Assembly (NCBI GenBank): GCA_940337035.1
Contig: CALNHX010005865.1
Coordinates: 1 to 64,000, forward strand
Direction of reading: 5' to 3'
Length of the DNA stretch: 64,000 nt
From: Agriotes lineatus
Lineage: Eukaryota > Arthropoda > Insecta > Coleoptera > Elateridae
The translations under genes and the position numbers were made by a program. Position 1 is the stretch's first letter; each line of letters starts with the position of its first letter. The notes below the pieces were generated by a model. The model was not told the origin of the DNA. It searched no databases and saw nothing but the letters and a program-made list of their open reading frames with translations. Below, in pieces: positions 32,031 to 43,900 of this stretch.

Positions 32031-33079
32031 AGAACTAATCGCCGTTGCTATGCAGAAAAGTGTTGCTAATGAGAAAAGTATCACATTTCTTAACGATTTT
32101 GAATGTAGAAATGTAGTATAGTCTGTTCACTAAACATAAAAACACAAAGTGGCCTTTGATTTCAAACATTTCATGAGTGTACTTCTGAAATTCATCTTTG
32201 TCTAAGAATGTACTTACAAAAAGTTACTAAAACTAAAAGGTTAAAGGTGTGACATTTACTTAGCATCTGTCATAAGTATTATAAATAACTACTATTAAGG
32301 ATATTATACAAATACTCTGGTGGATACTATTGACGAAGCGTTTATTAATAGCCATTTTTATTACATTTTGTAAAAGTTCCGGCAAGAATTTCCGAAAAAT
32401 ATCTACTTTGACACTGAAATAATGAGAAATGTTAATTGTCATTGAATGTCATTTTTAAATTGAAACCTGCCCTTATGCATGTGGGGAAACCTTTGCAAAA
32501 CAAAATACAGAATCCCCAGCATAAAAGTTGTATACATATGCCAACTTCAAAAACATTAAAATGTTTTTGTGTTTAGTGAATGGCCTATATATTGCCAAAT
32601 GAAATGCGATAAACAAATATTTATCTTGTTTTCACAATTTGAAACACAATTTAGTAAAATCTCGAAAAAGAAATAATTTAAATTTTTCAACTTGAGGAAC
32701 TTAAAATGTTTGCGAACCTGAAAGATTAATTAAAAGCTTTTAAAATTAAAACATATACAGTTGAACTTCTATTTACGAAGTCGCTAAATTTAAGAAGAAA
32801 ATCATGAAATAGTAATTTCGTAAAACAGAGAATCATTTAAAATAGCACAATAAATGCAACTCCCAAAACGTCGTGTGATACACACCTTAAACAGTGGAAA
32901 AAGTCCGATAAAACATTTCATAATAGACCACTGCCAAAAATGGCATCATTTAGAGAACCACTGCAACTGGTTGTTTTCCAAACGGCATTTTATCTATGTT
33001 AGCAGTTTATTCTATATTTTTATATGACTAGTCCTTAAAATTGATTTCATTTAATTCCATCAAAAATTTGTTCATAGAA

Positions 33080-33375
33080 TTACTTCATGTCTTGTTTCTA
33101 CATCGTACAAATTACAAATAATATTAACAACAGCAGTGAAATAAAACCTGCTTAATACAAATAAACTGTAACCGTGTGTGGTTCACCACCGAAATATTAA
33201 ACAGAAGTATTTGCTTCTAAAATGTTTACTTTCTCTCTGCCTAATCACTTTTCGGCGTCAGGCTTTGTCTATATTAGCATATAGGAAACATTGGGTTAAA
33301 TGACGTTAAATGTGTTGCCTATCGAGAAAGCCAAGCTGACGTTCGAAGTGTCATTAGTTCTATGGATAATTGTAC
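33080..33375 (-). repeat. Right arm of a large inverted repeat
   Basis: Inverse of 31105-31405 with roughly four in five bases alike by eye. It could be the right end of a 2.3-kb element or an inverted duplication of P450 3' flank. No recognisable termini were found beyond the arms. Confidence 0.65.
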
Positions 33376-33413
33376 ATTAGTTATTTGATAAAGACACTTC
33401 TAAAACCTAATAA

Positions 33414-33935
33414 ATTTCTGCTTTTTAATATTACTATGATAAGTGACGTTTTAATTCGGTGTCAAGTTTAGACTGCATGGAGAATAACTTAGTAATTGAA
33501 CGCCAGACTCTTGCGCAGCTCATACAGTTCGCGTTGAATTATCGGAAAATGTATTTTTGTGATGAAGCAAGCCGGTTCTTGGTCTCCTTTGATCACGTTG
33601 AAAATTTGGGGTAGCCACATGACATTGTGCAGTAACTGTTACACGATTTTTCAAGAGTATTATCGCTTCACCTTTACGGTAAGATCTACACTTGGAAATA
33701 TCGACATGATCGATTGAGGTTTTGTTTTCGGGTTAAATTAGTAAATCCAACTTTCATCGCTGGCTATGATATCAAACACCCTGCGCCAAATTCAATTTGC
33801 AAAACGTGGCAACATTTGTCGACACTATTCTACATGACGTTGATTTTTAGCGGCCAAATTCCAGAATCCGGCGTCAATTCCCTTTCTTTTCATACCCTTA
33901 GAATTTTAGTTGTGGTTACTAGAGAAACTCCGTTA
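33414..33935 (-). pseudogene. Mariner transposase pseudogene, catalytic part
   Basis: Minus strand, frameshifted. DESWIY (first catalytic aspartate block of mariner transposases) near 33760, then NPKTKPQS, later LLHHKNTFSDNS in place of the usual LLHHDNAPAH, and YSPCSLNLTPN in place of YSPDLAPCD. The second and third catalytic aspartates are therefore lost. The N-terminal part lies at 34540-34830, separated by a MITE. Confidence 0.75.
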
Positions 33936-34376
33936 ATAATAGTATATTGTATGTTAAGAGCTGAAAGTGCATTCTTGCCGCTTGCGCATGAATATTGCTG
34001 GTTGAGGCGAAGCCGAAACCAGCAATCATGCAAAAGCGGCAAGCGCACTTTTAGCTCGAAACATACATACTATTTTTTCGACGACTAAGCATATTATTAA
34101 AGGAAAATATCAAATTTCATTTTATCGCAAAAATTAATTGAGAATCAAGTTAACATTATTCGCGCAGTCTATGACATGTGACGCGATTATTACCACGAAT
34201 GACGGGCGTTGTCAAGGAAACATTCGGACGTGGCTACTTATTTTGTTCACGCGGAAACCCAAAACGTTTGGCGAGCGGCAAAATGATGAAAACGCACGCT
34301 CAGCGGCAAATGTCAACTTTCTGTTGTCATAGGACAGTGAGAAAAATCTACTTTCGATGTCAGTCGTCGAAAAATA
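33936..34376 (-). mobile_element. MITE with TTTTCGACGACTGA terminus, copy 2, inserted in mariner
   Basis: An inverted copy of 46627-47070, about 440 bp, complete. It comprises a long hairpin block (33940-34075; AATAGTATATTG...CATACTATT, apex GGCGAAGCCG), the TTTTTCGACGACT word, the interior, and the terminal CAGTCGTCGAAAAA. It separates the N-terminal and catalytic parts of a mariner pseudogene. Confidence 0.8.
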
Positions 34377-34539
34377 ATTCTTCATATCAACAATAAGATA
34401 GGAATTGGCCACGGATACTACAAGTTTGTCTTTTTAGCTTCTGTGAGGCTCTGTGGCATACAATGAAAAGGTTTTTTTGCATGAAAAATTAAAATTTTAG
34501 AAATTATTTCGAAAATTTGTTGTCAATGGATACCTACAA

Positions 34540-34830
34540 TTTTCGCTATCTTTCTATAGGTTATTCAGAACTCATGTCATACTGATGCTTCAATATGGTC
34601 ACTGTTTTCAGCCGTAACAGCAGTTATTGGTGTACCTGGGTGTTCTGAATTTTCAAAAGAACCTCTATTCTGCGAAATTTGGCAAAAGAGTCGTCAATAG
34701 TAATTGTTTGATAGGGCTAAGTGTCTGGACAAGCATTTTTCAACTTTTGGGAGTATTTTTATTGGATTCATGCTTGAAACTTCCATTTTGATGACTGCTT
34801 ATAATTATTGTCGATAGTTTTACAACTGCG
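34540..34830 (-). pseudogene. Mariner transposase pseudogene, N-terminal part
   Basis: Minus strand: ENSEHPGTPITAVTAENSDH corresponds to the linker after the helix-turn-helix domain of mariner transposases (…GRP..V.T.EN…). Upstream frames are broken. Same orientation as 33414-33935 and joined to it across the MITE. Confidence 0.6.
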
Positions 34831-35097
34831 AGAACTACTTGCCGGTGAATAAAGTAAATTTATGTTTATAATACGGATACGCTCAATTCCTGATAGTAAT
34901 AATTATCCCATCGTCAACAAGGTAGGTATGTCTTGTCATAACAATTGCTTGGCTGCTATTGTAGAAGAGAATTACAGCTTAATCAAGAGTCACGTCGTGG
35001 GGTCTTGCTGTATCTATATAATCCAGTAGTGAATTTAATTTTGCCAGACTATGTTATATGCATCGACGTACTTAATCATTTTGAAGAACAATTTTTA

Positions 35098-35890
35098 ACT
35101 ATTCATAACACGAAATTTTATGTCGCAGCTGGTTTTAAAATTTATTACAAAAGGAGGCTATTTATTTAATTTTATTGGGTGCTAATAGCATAGCGAGAAA
35201 AGAATAGCGAAAATTATAATTAATTCTGCAACTAACACTTTGATTACAAGATATTGTGGTAAAATTAATAATAATCGATCGAGTAAAGGAAATAACAGTC
35301 GAAATCTAAGTACGTTAGCAAATAAGTAAACCAAATTTTTAGTTTTATATATATTATCCTATACCTATACTAAAATTCAAATTGATGGTTTCTGCTTTAA
35401 AGTTTCATTTTTCATTTGAAAAACAGCGAGTAGGGTACGGCTAAGGGCTCAGTCCACGAATGATAACCCCTTTTCCATATCAAGCCCTTACTTTTAAGTT
35501 ATAAACAGTTTACGCCTATACTATTTATCCGACGTTTTACTTACCTGTGCTGACGTCACACCGGAGAGCTAAGGCCTTGTTCTGCAGTTGGCATTGGTAA
35601 AACATAGAAAGTAAGGTTACCTACATGCCTGATCGATATCTAAACGCAAAATCGTCCTGTAAAGAAATACTTTCAGCTTAAAAATTGTACGGTAATGTAT
35701 GATTTCCAGGACAGGTGCCTAAAAAATCTTTACAAACATAGAATAAAAGCCACATATACAGTATCCGTTTAGGGGCATGAAACTTCTTGAATATTTCTTA
35801 TAAATTTATACGACAATTGCAAACTTGATTTCCTATATTCTATACCCTACTGCATATGTCGATAAGGGCTAACTGCGTCCTCTCCTGTCG
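35098..35890. repeat. Direct duplication upstream of the P450, copy 1
   Basis: It matches 36039-36712. The first third differs by substitutions, and this copy has about 105 extra bases (35279-35386). The last 390 bases (35500-35890) differ at only a few positions. It contains GCTGACGTCACACC (35550-35563), a CRE-like palindrome, in the near-identical part. Non-coding. Confidence 0.8.
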
Positions 35891-36038
35891 TGCATATACC
35901 ATATACCATCCTTGAATATCCAGACTCAGAAAGCTTATTGCAATAGTAGTATATGGGAATTATTTTTTAATGAGTTAAAGAACCGGTGTGATGGCATAGT
36001 AATACAAAATTATCATAAGCATAGCTTGGGGTGAATTA

Positions 36039-36712
36039 AATATTCATAACACGAAATTTTATGTCGCAGCGGGTTTTAAAATTTCTTACACAAGAAGGCT
36101 ATTTATTTAATTTTATTGGGTGCTAATAGCATAGTGAGAAAAGAATAGCGAAAATTAGAATTAATTCTGCAACTAACACTTTGATTACAAGATATTGTGG
36201 TAAAATTAATAATAATTGATTCTGCTTTAAAGTTTCATTTTTCGTTAGAAAAACAGCGAATAGGGTACGGCTATTAGTCAACGAATGATAACCCCGTTTC
36301 CATATCAAGCCCTTACTTTTAAGTTATAAACATTTTACGCCTATACTATTTATCCGACGTTTTACTTACCTGTGCTGACGTCACACCGGAGAGCTAAGGC
36401 CTTGTTCTGCAGTTGGCATTGGTAAAACATAGAAAGTAAGGTTACCTACATGCCTGATCGATATCTAAACGCAAAATCGTCCTGTAAAGAAATACTTTCA
36501 GCTTAAAAATTGTACGGTAATGTATGATTTCCAGGACAGGTGCCTAAAAAATCTTTACAAACATAGAATAAAAGCCACATATACAGTATCCGTTTAGGGG
36601 CATGAAACTTCTTGAATATTTCTTATAAATTTATACGACAATTGCAAACTTGATTTCCTATATTCTATACCCTACTGCATATGTCGATAAGGGCTAACTG
36701 CGTCCTCTCCTA
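36039..36712. repeat. Direct duplication upstream of the P450, copy 2
   Basis: The second copy of 35098-35890, 150 bp downstream of it and about 1.2 kb upstream of the P450 start. The TGACGTCA palindrome is present here too. Possible roles are duplicated upstream regulatory DNA or an ordinary dispersed repeat; the sequence does not decide between them. Confidence 0.8.
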
Positions 36713-36729
36713 TCGTGTATATACCATGT

Positions 36730-37840
36730 AGAAATACAAGAAACAAATATATTCTTCAATAAAGCATATAGTAAATTGGAATTATACTGTAATATTTAGC
36801 AACCTTTCAATTGTTTTTATGTTAGGAATACCATAAAACCAGACATTTCTTATATTGTTAGGCTATAATGAAAAATTGTCCCTGGGGAGAAAATACTTTC
36901 TCGGGCGACAATAAATTCCAAAAACACAATACCAATAAGACAGCAATATCGAGCTAATTATTGTAAAATGAAGTACGAGAATTCATGGAAATTTTCTAAT
37001 CACTGTGTAATTTACCAACAAAAGCGACGCTAATTTCATACTAAGATCAGTGCCACAACAAACTGTTGAAAACCGTGACCTAATTTTCAAAACGACAAAC
37101 CTTTCCACTCATATATTTATTTTTAATGGAGGAAGGACGAATCTAGTGTTTTCTTAAAATGTGTTGTTAAATACAAAGTTATAAAAAGCTGCTATATTTA
37201 AAACAATAAGGCTGTGTTAGTTCCAAATTTGTGTAGTGTTCAACTAACTACAGAACGCTCACATTTAAAAAAAATTTATCCGTTCTGTCAGAACCGCAGA
37301 ACCTGGCATAAATATGGTACAGTTATAAAATAGGCTACACTTATTTTGGGAATAACACTTGTATGGAGATAACACGAGCCTCGCTGTGGGAGTAGCTGGC
37401 CTTGATGATGATTATCTCGTTTCCTGTTTAACGTTTGTTGTGTCATTAAAGCTGAAAATCGTTCATATATTTTATATCTACAGCGATAAAACTATTTTAC
37501 ACTTTAGTTTTAATTTATTTCCATAATTCCATACCCTGTTTGCTTCTCGATGTCGCTGTCGGCAGCAAATAGAATAATTATTTATTATTATTTGGTTCAT
37601 TCATCCAACTTGACCCTTGATGCTCTTGAGTCACCGGTTGGAATATAATGCGAAGTTACTACAGTTAATTGGGCGGGTAGATTTGTGGGTTGATAATTTC
37701 TAGAAATATTTCAAATGTGATAATTGATAAACGTGTTACAATAATGGAACATAATTTCGTCTTGTTTTTTTAGTATTTATCATCGAATAGTTACTGCGTT
37801 TCCCGCAATTGCGTAATAATTAATAATACGCAACGTTTGT
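36730..37840. other. 5' flank of the complete P450, no gene
   Basis: AT-rich, no supported reading frame. A block of TTATTATTATT lies near 37585. No recognisable transposon. Confidence 0.5.
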
Positions 37841-37843
37841 TGC

Positions 37844-37878
37844 TCAGTTGAATTCGAGATTGTGAAGAGAGCAGATGT
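37844..37878 (+). promoter_or_regulatory. Candidate Inr + DPE core promoter of the P450
   Basis: TCAGT at 37844-37848 matches the arthropod initiator with +1 at 37846. AGATGT at 37873-37878 starts exactly at +28 and fits the downstream promoter element RGWYVT at all six positions. The start codon is at 37975. A possible 42-bp leader intron (AAG|GTAAAT at 37906 to TTTTCCAG at 37947) would join the leader to the first coding exon. This is motif evidence only. Confidence 0.5.
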
Positions 37879-37974
37879 CATCGCAAAGCAGTGATATTAG
37901 TTAAGGTAAATATATAGTTATGATAATGAGTTGTTTATGTTTTCCAGTATCTCACTATACAAATTTTAGTCAAT

Positions 37975-40900
37975 ATGTTTTGGATTTTGGTGGCTACAGC
38001 CTTAGCGTTTTTTGTATACTTTGCTCTCATAAAGCCATTTAACTATTGGAAGAACCAGGGTGTTTTGCAATACCCCTATTGGATAACATGGCGTGAAAAT
38101 TTACTAGGATTTATACAGTACCGGGATATCAGGGAGGCTTTTCAAAAATTATTTGAGGATTTCCCTAACTGTCGGTAAATACACAATACGTATAGTTACT
38201 ACAATAATATATCAATGAATAAGCTAAATTTATAAATTTCTAGATATTCCGGTATATATCAGTTTTACCTGCCATCTTTATTACTGAGAGACCCTGAACT
38301 GATAAAACAAATCACAGTGAAAGATTTTGACCATTTCGTTGACCATGTTCAGTTCGTGCCTGAAGATAGCGAACCACTGTGGGAGAAGAACTTATTTTCC
38401 TTAAAAGGTAAGCGCTTTCAAAAAACCGGAACTCTTCCTGTTTGATGTTACCGTTATTAATTTATTAACGTGGAGCCCTGCCTGAAAGAGGCCTACTGCA
38501 TCAAGTCTCTTATTATTCAGAATAACCATGCGCAAGCCGCAAAATAAATTTTCAAGGTTGTTCAAATATGACCCTAAATATGCTATTAGATAATTTGGCA
38601 AAACTTTATGCTGACTTAACACAGCAGCCCTACTGAGTCAATCATATTATCATTTATTTCATACTATATACTGTAACCAAGGAATGCGACACAAGGTGCC
38701 TAGATTAATGTTATTCGTTAATACCTACCTAGTTTGCATTAGGGTAGCTTGATGTCATGACTATGACATGTCTGTCCTTTAACAGGGTAGGGACACAAAT
38801 AGCTTCCTCCCTTTTTCAATCTCATGGTCTCAACTGACATATCCATATACGTTCCAAAAAAAAATTATTAGAAGATATGTTATTGGATTATATTAATGGA
38901 AACTATTTGATATGCCTTCCATTTTAGAATCTGCATAATGGAAAAGTGCTGGGTACTAAGTGTGTACTAATAAATTCGACGAAATTTTCATAATAGTTAG
39001 TTAATCTATGATGAAGTTAAATTATATTACGCCAATGTACGCGCATCATGATTAAACATAACCTATAATTTAGCAATGTGAAGTAGTTAGTTACTAAAAT
39101 TGAACAAGGAGAGAAATATATGTCTAACTTTCTTATCTTGTAATCAGCCTCCGCTTCATCTTGGGGTATTATCTCTTGATCGTCTGCGTAAAGTAGAGTA
39201 GAAACTATTATATTACAGATTGGTACACCCATATTTCTCCACTTCCTTTTCCAGGTCTTCAAAGCTTCGTTCAAGTAAACAACTTTGTCGCAGTCCTTTA
39301 TTCACTTTGAAATCGCTGAATACATTATTTCCGATTTTTGTGGATCTAACAGAACTTTCTTATAAATGTTTTATAGCGGAGATATATGTATTGCATATTT
39401 TAGAATTACTTCAAGCTTTTCATATTTTTCAATGAGGTACGTTATCATATACCTTATAGAGGTCAATAAAGGTTGAATACATTGATCTACCATGTCCAAG
39501 CATCTTTTCACATAACTGTTTGAGGCTGAAGATTTCTTTTCCAGTATATTTTAAAGTACTATTCTCTACGGGCTTACTGTAACCAATAACGCTTATGCCT
39601 CTGTAATTACTACATTCAGCTTTACTGCCTTTTTTGTGTATGGGCGAAATATCAACCTACTTCCATTCTTTTGGTACAGGGTCAGCATTCATGCATTTAT
39701 TAAAAATTGTCATCAATTCGTCGACGAAATTCTAAGGTCCATTTTTTAAGAGTTCGGCCGATATTCCTCCCGGTCCAAAGGATCTTTCTTTCTTCATTGT
39801 TTTTAACGCCTTTTCTGTTTCGTGTGATTCTACTGGTCTAACAAGTTCATTTTCTACAGGTTCAGGCAGTTGATATTCTAACAGCTGAGCATAATCTATC
39901 TGCTGATATTGTGTTCTGCTCTCCGTTAGGAAGCTTTTATAATAATCTCTCCCAATCGGGCTACTTTTACTTTTTCCTCTGCAGTCACTTCTCAATATTT
40001 TTAATGCCTGTCATGCTTCTCTTGCCCGCGTACTACCAATATACGAATTTATCACTGTACATCTATTTTGCCAGAATTTATTATTTGCTTCAATCATTGC
40101 AGTCTTTACCTCCTTGTTCACTCGCCAATACTTCGGTGTCTTTTGTTAACAACCATTTTAAATTAAAGGTCAGTAGGACAAATACGCAACTTTACATCAG
40201 GGCACCCTAGTTTGAATTAACCTTTATTGAAAATATAAATACTCGACAAAGTATGGATTAAAATGTTGTGCTTTATACGTCCGGAAAATTTTTCACAGTA
40301 CCTACTCCATTGTCATCCCATCTATAAACATCAAACTCCCCATCTATAAACATCGAACTGTAAGATTCATTTTTCTATTAATTGCTCCATACGATGATGA
40401 ATACTGTCTTAACAAGATATTCTTTCTAAAACCACTTTTTTCTTCACTGAGATTTACAATTTGTTCTTCTATCTTGGAACCAGTTTTTTTTGTATTTTTA
40501 CGTTCTTTCATTTTGTTAAATATTTTATATAAATTAAACTTTTTCACCCCCATATCTAAGTAATCCTGCCTCTTATGTTTCCTGGTGCTCCGTTGTTCTT
40601 AGATTTTGTATTGTATCTGTACATATCTTCTTTTATTATTTTGCTATCAACTTTTACTTGTTTTACTGTCACTTCCTCGCTTACATATTACTCTTTACGT
40701 TATTGTAGCAAGATGGAATAATAAGTCGTTCACTATTTTGGTGGTATAATTTGTATTACTTCTGGACTATTTCTATTACCTACTCCCAATTCTTATTATC
40801 CAGGCTGTTATTGATCTGCTGTATATACAGGGTGATTTTTATGTTAATTCTTTCCGTTTACCAGGATATAAAGCTAAAAAAATAAGCATTTTTTTTAATT

Positions 40901-43900
40901 TACCACTTTTGCGAAATATCAAAACTAACGGAGGTACATGGTGTTAAAGTTTAAAATTAAGAACTAAAATTACTTAACAAAAATTAAACTAAACTTAATC
41001 TAACTTAAATGATATGTTCAAAATTATCACCATTCGTTTCTACACATACGTTCCGCGTATAAAAGCGATCAGACAGCGACACTCCTAGTAAATAATAAGC
41101 ATATTCACTCATTCATTATTTTCATAAACATGAGCCATTATTGTAGGAATAACATTAATAAAATTACAATAGAAAACTAGTTGACAGGTCATTGCTTGAG
41201 GATAGAGGTAAACAAAAAGAAAATTGTCCAGCCGCCTTTGCGCCAAAGTTTAGTTTTTAATTTGAAACTTTAACACCCTGTACCTCCGTTAGTTTTGATA
41301 TTTCGGAAAAGTGGTAAATGAAAAAAATGCTTATTTTTTCAGCTTTATTTCCTGGTAAACGGAAAGAATGAACTTAAAAATCACCCTGTATAGTTTGTTT
41401 TCTATCCTACTATGGTAAATCGTCATTATACTATATCATTATCTTCATTATCATAACCTTTTGATTCGGAATCTGATTCCACGAATGATATAATAAAAGG
41501 TGGAATATTTTCAATCAATAGATCTCCCATATGCTTTGTCCAGTCAGCCGAAATAAGTTCTTTTTAATATTTACAAAAATGTAGCCACATGTCAGCAGTA
41601 CGTTCAAGTCATATTCTTTACTGTATCCTTAAATGAAGGTCGAGAATTTATGTGCTTGTAGTAACACTTGCAGTACCCCCACACCATTTCAATTGGGATG
41701 CATTGGCAATGATACGGGGGCAGTCTAAGCAATTCATGCCCATGGTCTTTTAAAATTTCATCAATTACGTATCGTTTGTCACTTCGAACATTTTTAATTA
41801 ACTCCCATAATTTTCTTTTTATAATTTTTTCTTTAATGTTGACATTGTGATTAATCAACCATTCCCGTATCTCACCCACTTTAGAAGCAAACGTATTTGG
41901 TTTATCACCACGACACATTTTTCTGTTATTAGTTAAACCAGGAATTAGCTGATTAATCACCCAATGTTAAAAATGTTTTCATTCATAGTTTTGTGATAGT
42001 CTCTGTTTTTGTTTTTCACGTCTAGTAGCAAGTCACATCCTTCTAAAGACCCAAAACGAAATGCCGCATTCAAAACAGTAAATTTTTTCCCTTCGCTATT
42101 AATTTTGGCTGGGTTACTTTTTAAATCAGTTTCGCTTATCCACCGACGAACACTACTTCCGTACTGATATATCCATGTGTCGTGGAGGTAGACGGATATC
42201 ACATTACCGAAATTTTGATATTGCAACAACTTGCTCAAAAATGTTATTTTAGCTTCAACTATATATTTTTGTTCACATAAAATGTTGCGCCCGTTAACGT
42301 GTTTATATTTGTAGCCCATTGATTTTAGTGGTTGATATAATTTTCTACCACCACAGTTTCATCCTAAATGTTTCCTAACATATGTTAGTAGGTAATTTGT
42401 CCAAAGTGAAATATTCATTTTTTGAATGATATCTCCAAACTTGTAGTTGAAAATCTTTATAGAAGCATTCATTTTGGTTTACTTTATGTTTAGGAAATCT
42501 ATCAAAAGATTTTTCTAAACACTCTTTGAGAGTCAATTTTGAAATAGCCCACACTGTAGCTTCAGAAACCTAGAATTATATGCAACTGCTATATCTAAAT
42601 TCAAAAAAATTACCTCATATATTAGAGCCACCTGCTTTATTACATCGTTAACTGGTACTGATGTTCAAAAAGTATCAACAGATCTTTTAATATGTAGTTT
42701 TACTTCTTGACGGATAATTTTTGATATTTCTGAATTGCTCGTAATTTAACTTTTTGAAAAGCCAATAACATACGGTCACTTGCTCACAAGCTATGCTTTC
42801 CAATAAAACCAGTAGTACATCTGACAACACTGTTTCATTTCCTACTGCAATTATTAAATTTTTTTAAGTTATAACAAGCTGTGCAACAAAATAAATATGT
42901 TTTCTATAGCACATGTTAAAGTGTGCTTTTATCAACTCCAAACAAAAGGCCAAGTTTTACTTTAACAGCAGGGGTAGATAAAGTAGCACTTTAACATCAA
43001 GGATAGATAAAGTAATTTAATTTTCTAACTTTTGTTTAAATTAAATATGACAGCTTCGCATTCTAAAAATTCCATGGACATACCATGTCACCAACAAAAC
43101 AGTCCTTGAAACAATTGGAAAAGACAAAGAGCTTTTGCTAACAATAGAAACAAGAAAGATGGAGTACCTGGGACATATTATGAGAAACAGAAAAAGATAT
43201 AAACTATTGAAATTAATCCAACAGGGAAATGTGGAAGGAAGAAGAGGGCCCGGAAAAAGGAGAATATCGTGGCTAAAAACCTGAGAACTTGGTTCAATAT
43301 AACAACCGTGGGTTTATTTTGCCAAAATGATCGCCAACATCCGAAACGGATAGGCACTACAAGAAGAGCTTCGTATTGTCGTAGCAACCCAATCTATCTA
43401 CTGACATTTTGAAATGTGATTGACTGTCCTTATCTTCTTTTGAAATTGTTAAAGTTCTTGCTATAGAATGAAATATTGTATTATACCCGACCATAAAGTT
43501 ATTTTTATCCACTCTTGATGGTATAATAAATTATTATTATGCCCAACCTTGCAAGCCAAAAATCATGGCCAACCCTACTCTAAATAAAATGCGCATGGAG
43601 TATGTATGTTTTTGTGTTGGAAGAATATATTTGTAACAATGTTTATTCCGATTTCTACAGTAATCAATAAGCCGACTACCATTATCGTTTATTACTGCTC
43701 TTTCAAAACAGGTTACCACGGCACTGTAACGTATTTCCTAAAAGTTTTGGGACAAAATATTTACGGGACTATTCAACTCACTTGTCATGTATCAAAAACT
43801 GTCGAATAAAAATACAAGATTCGACGTCTTTGAGCCAATAAAAATGAACTATATTGACAATTTTCACTAGTGAAAATAATAGACAATTTTCACTAGTGGT

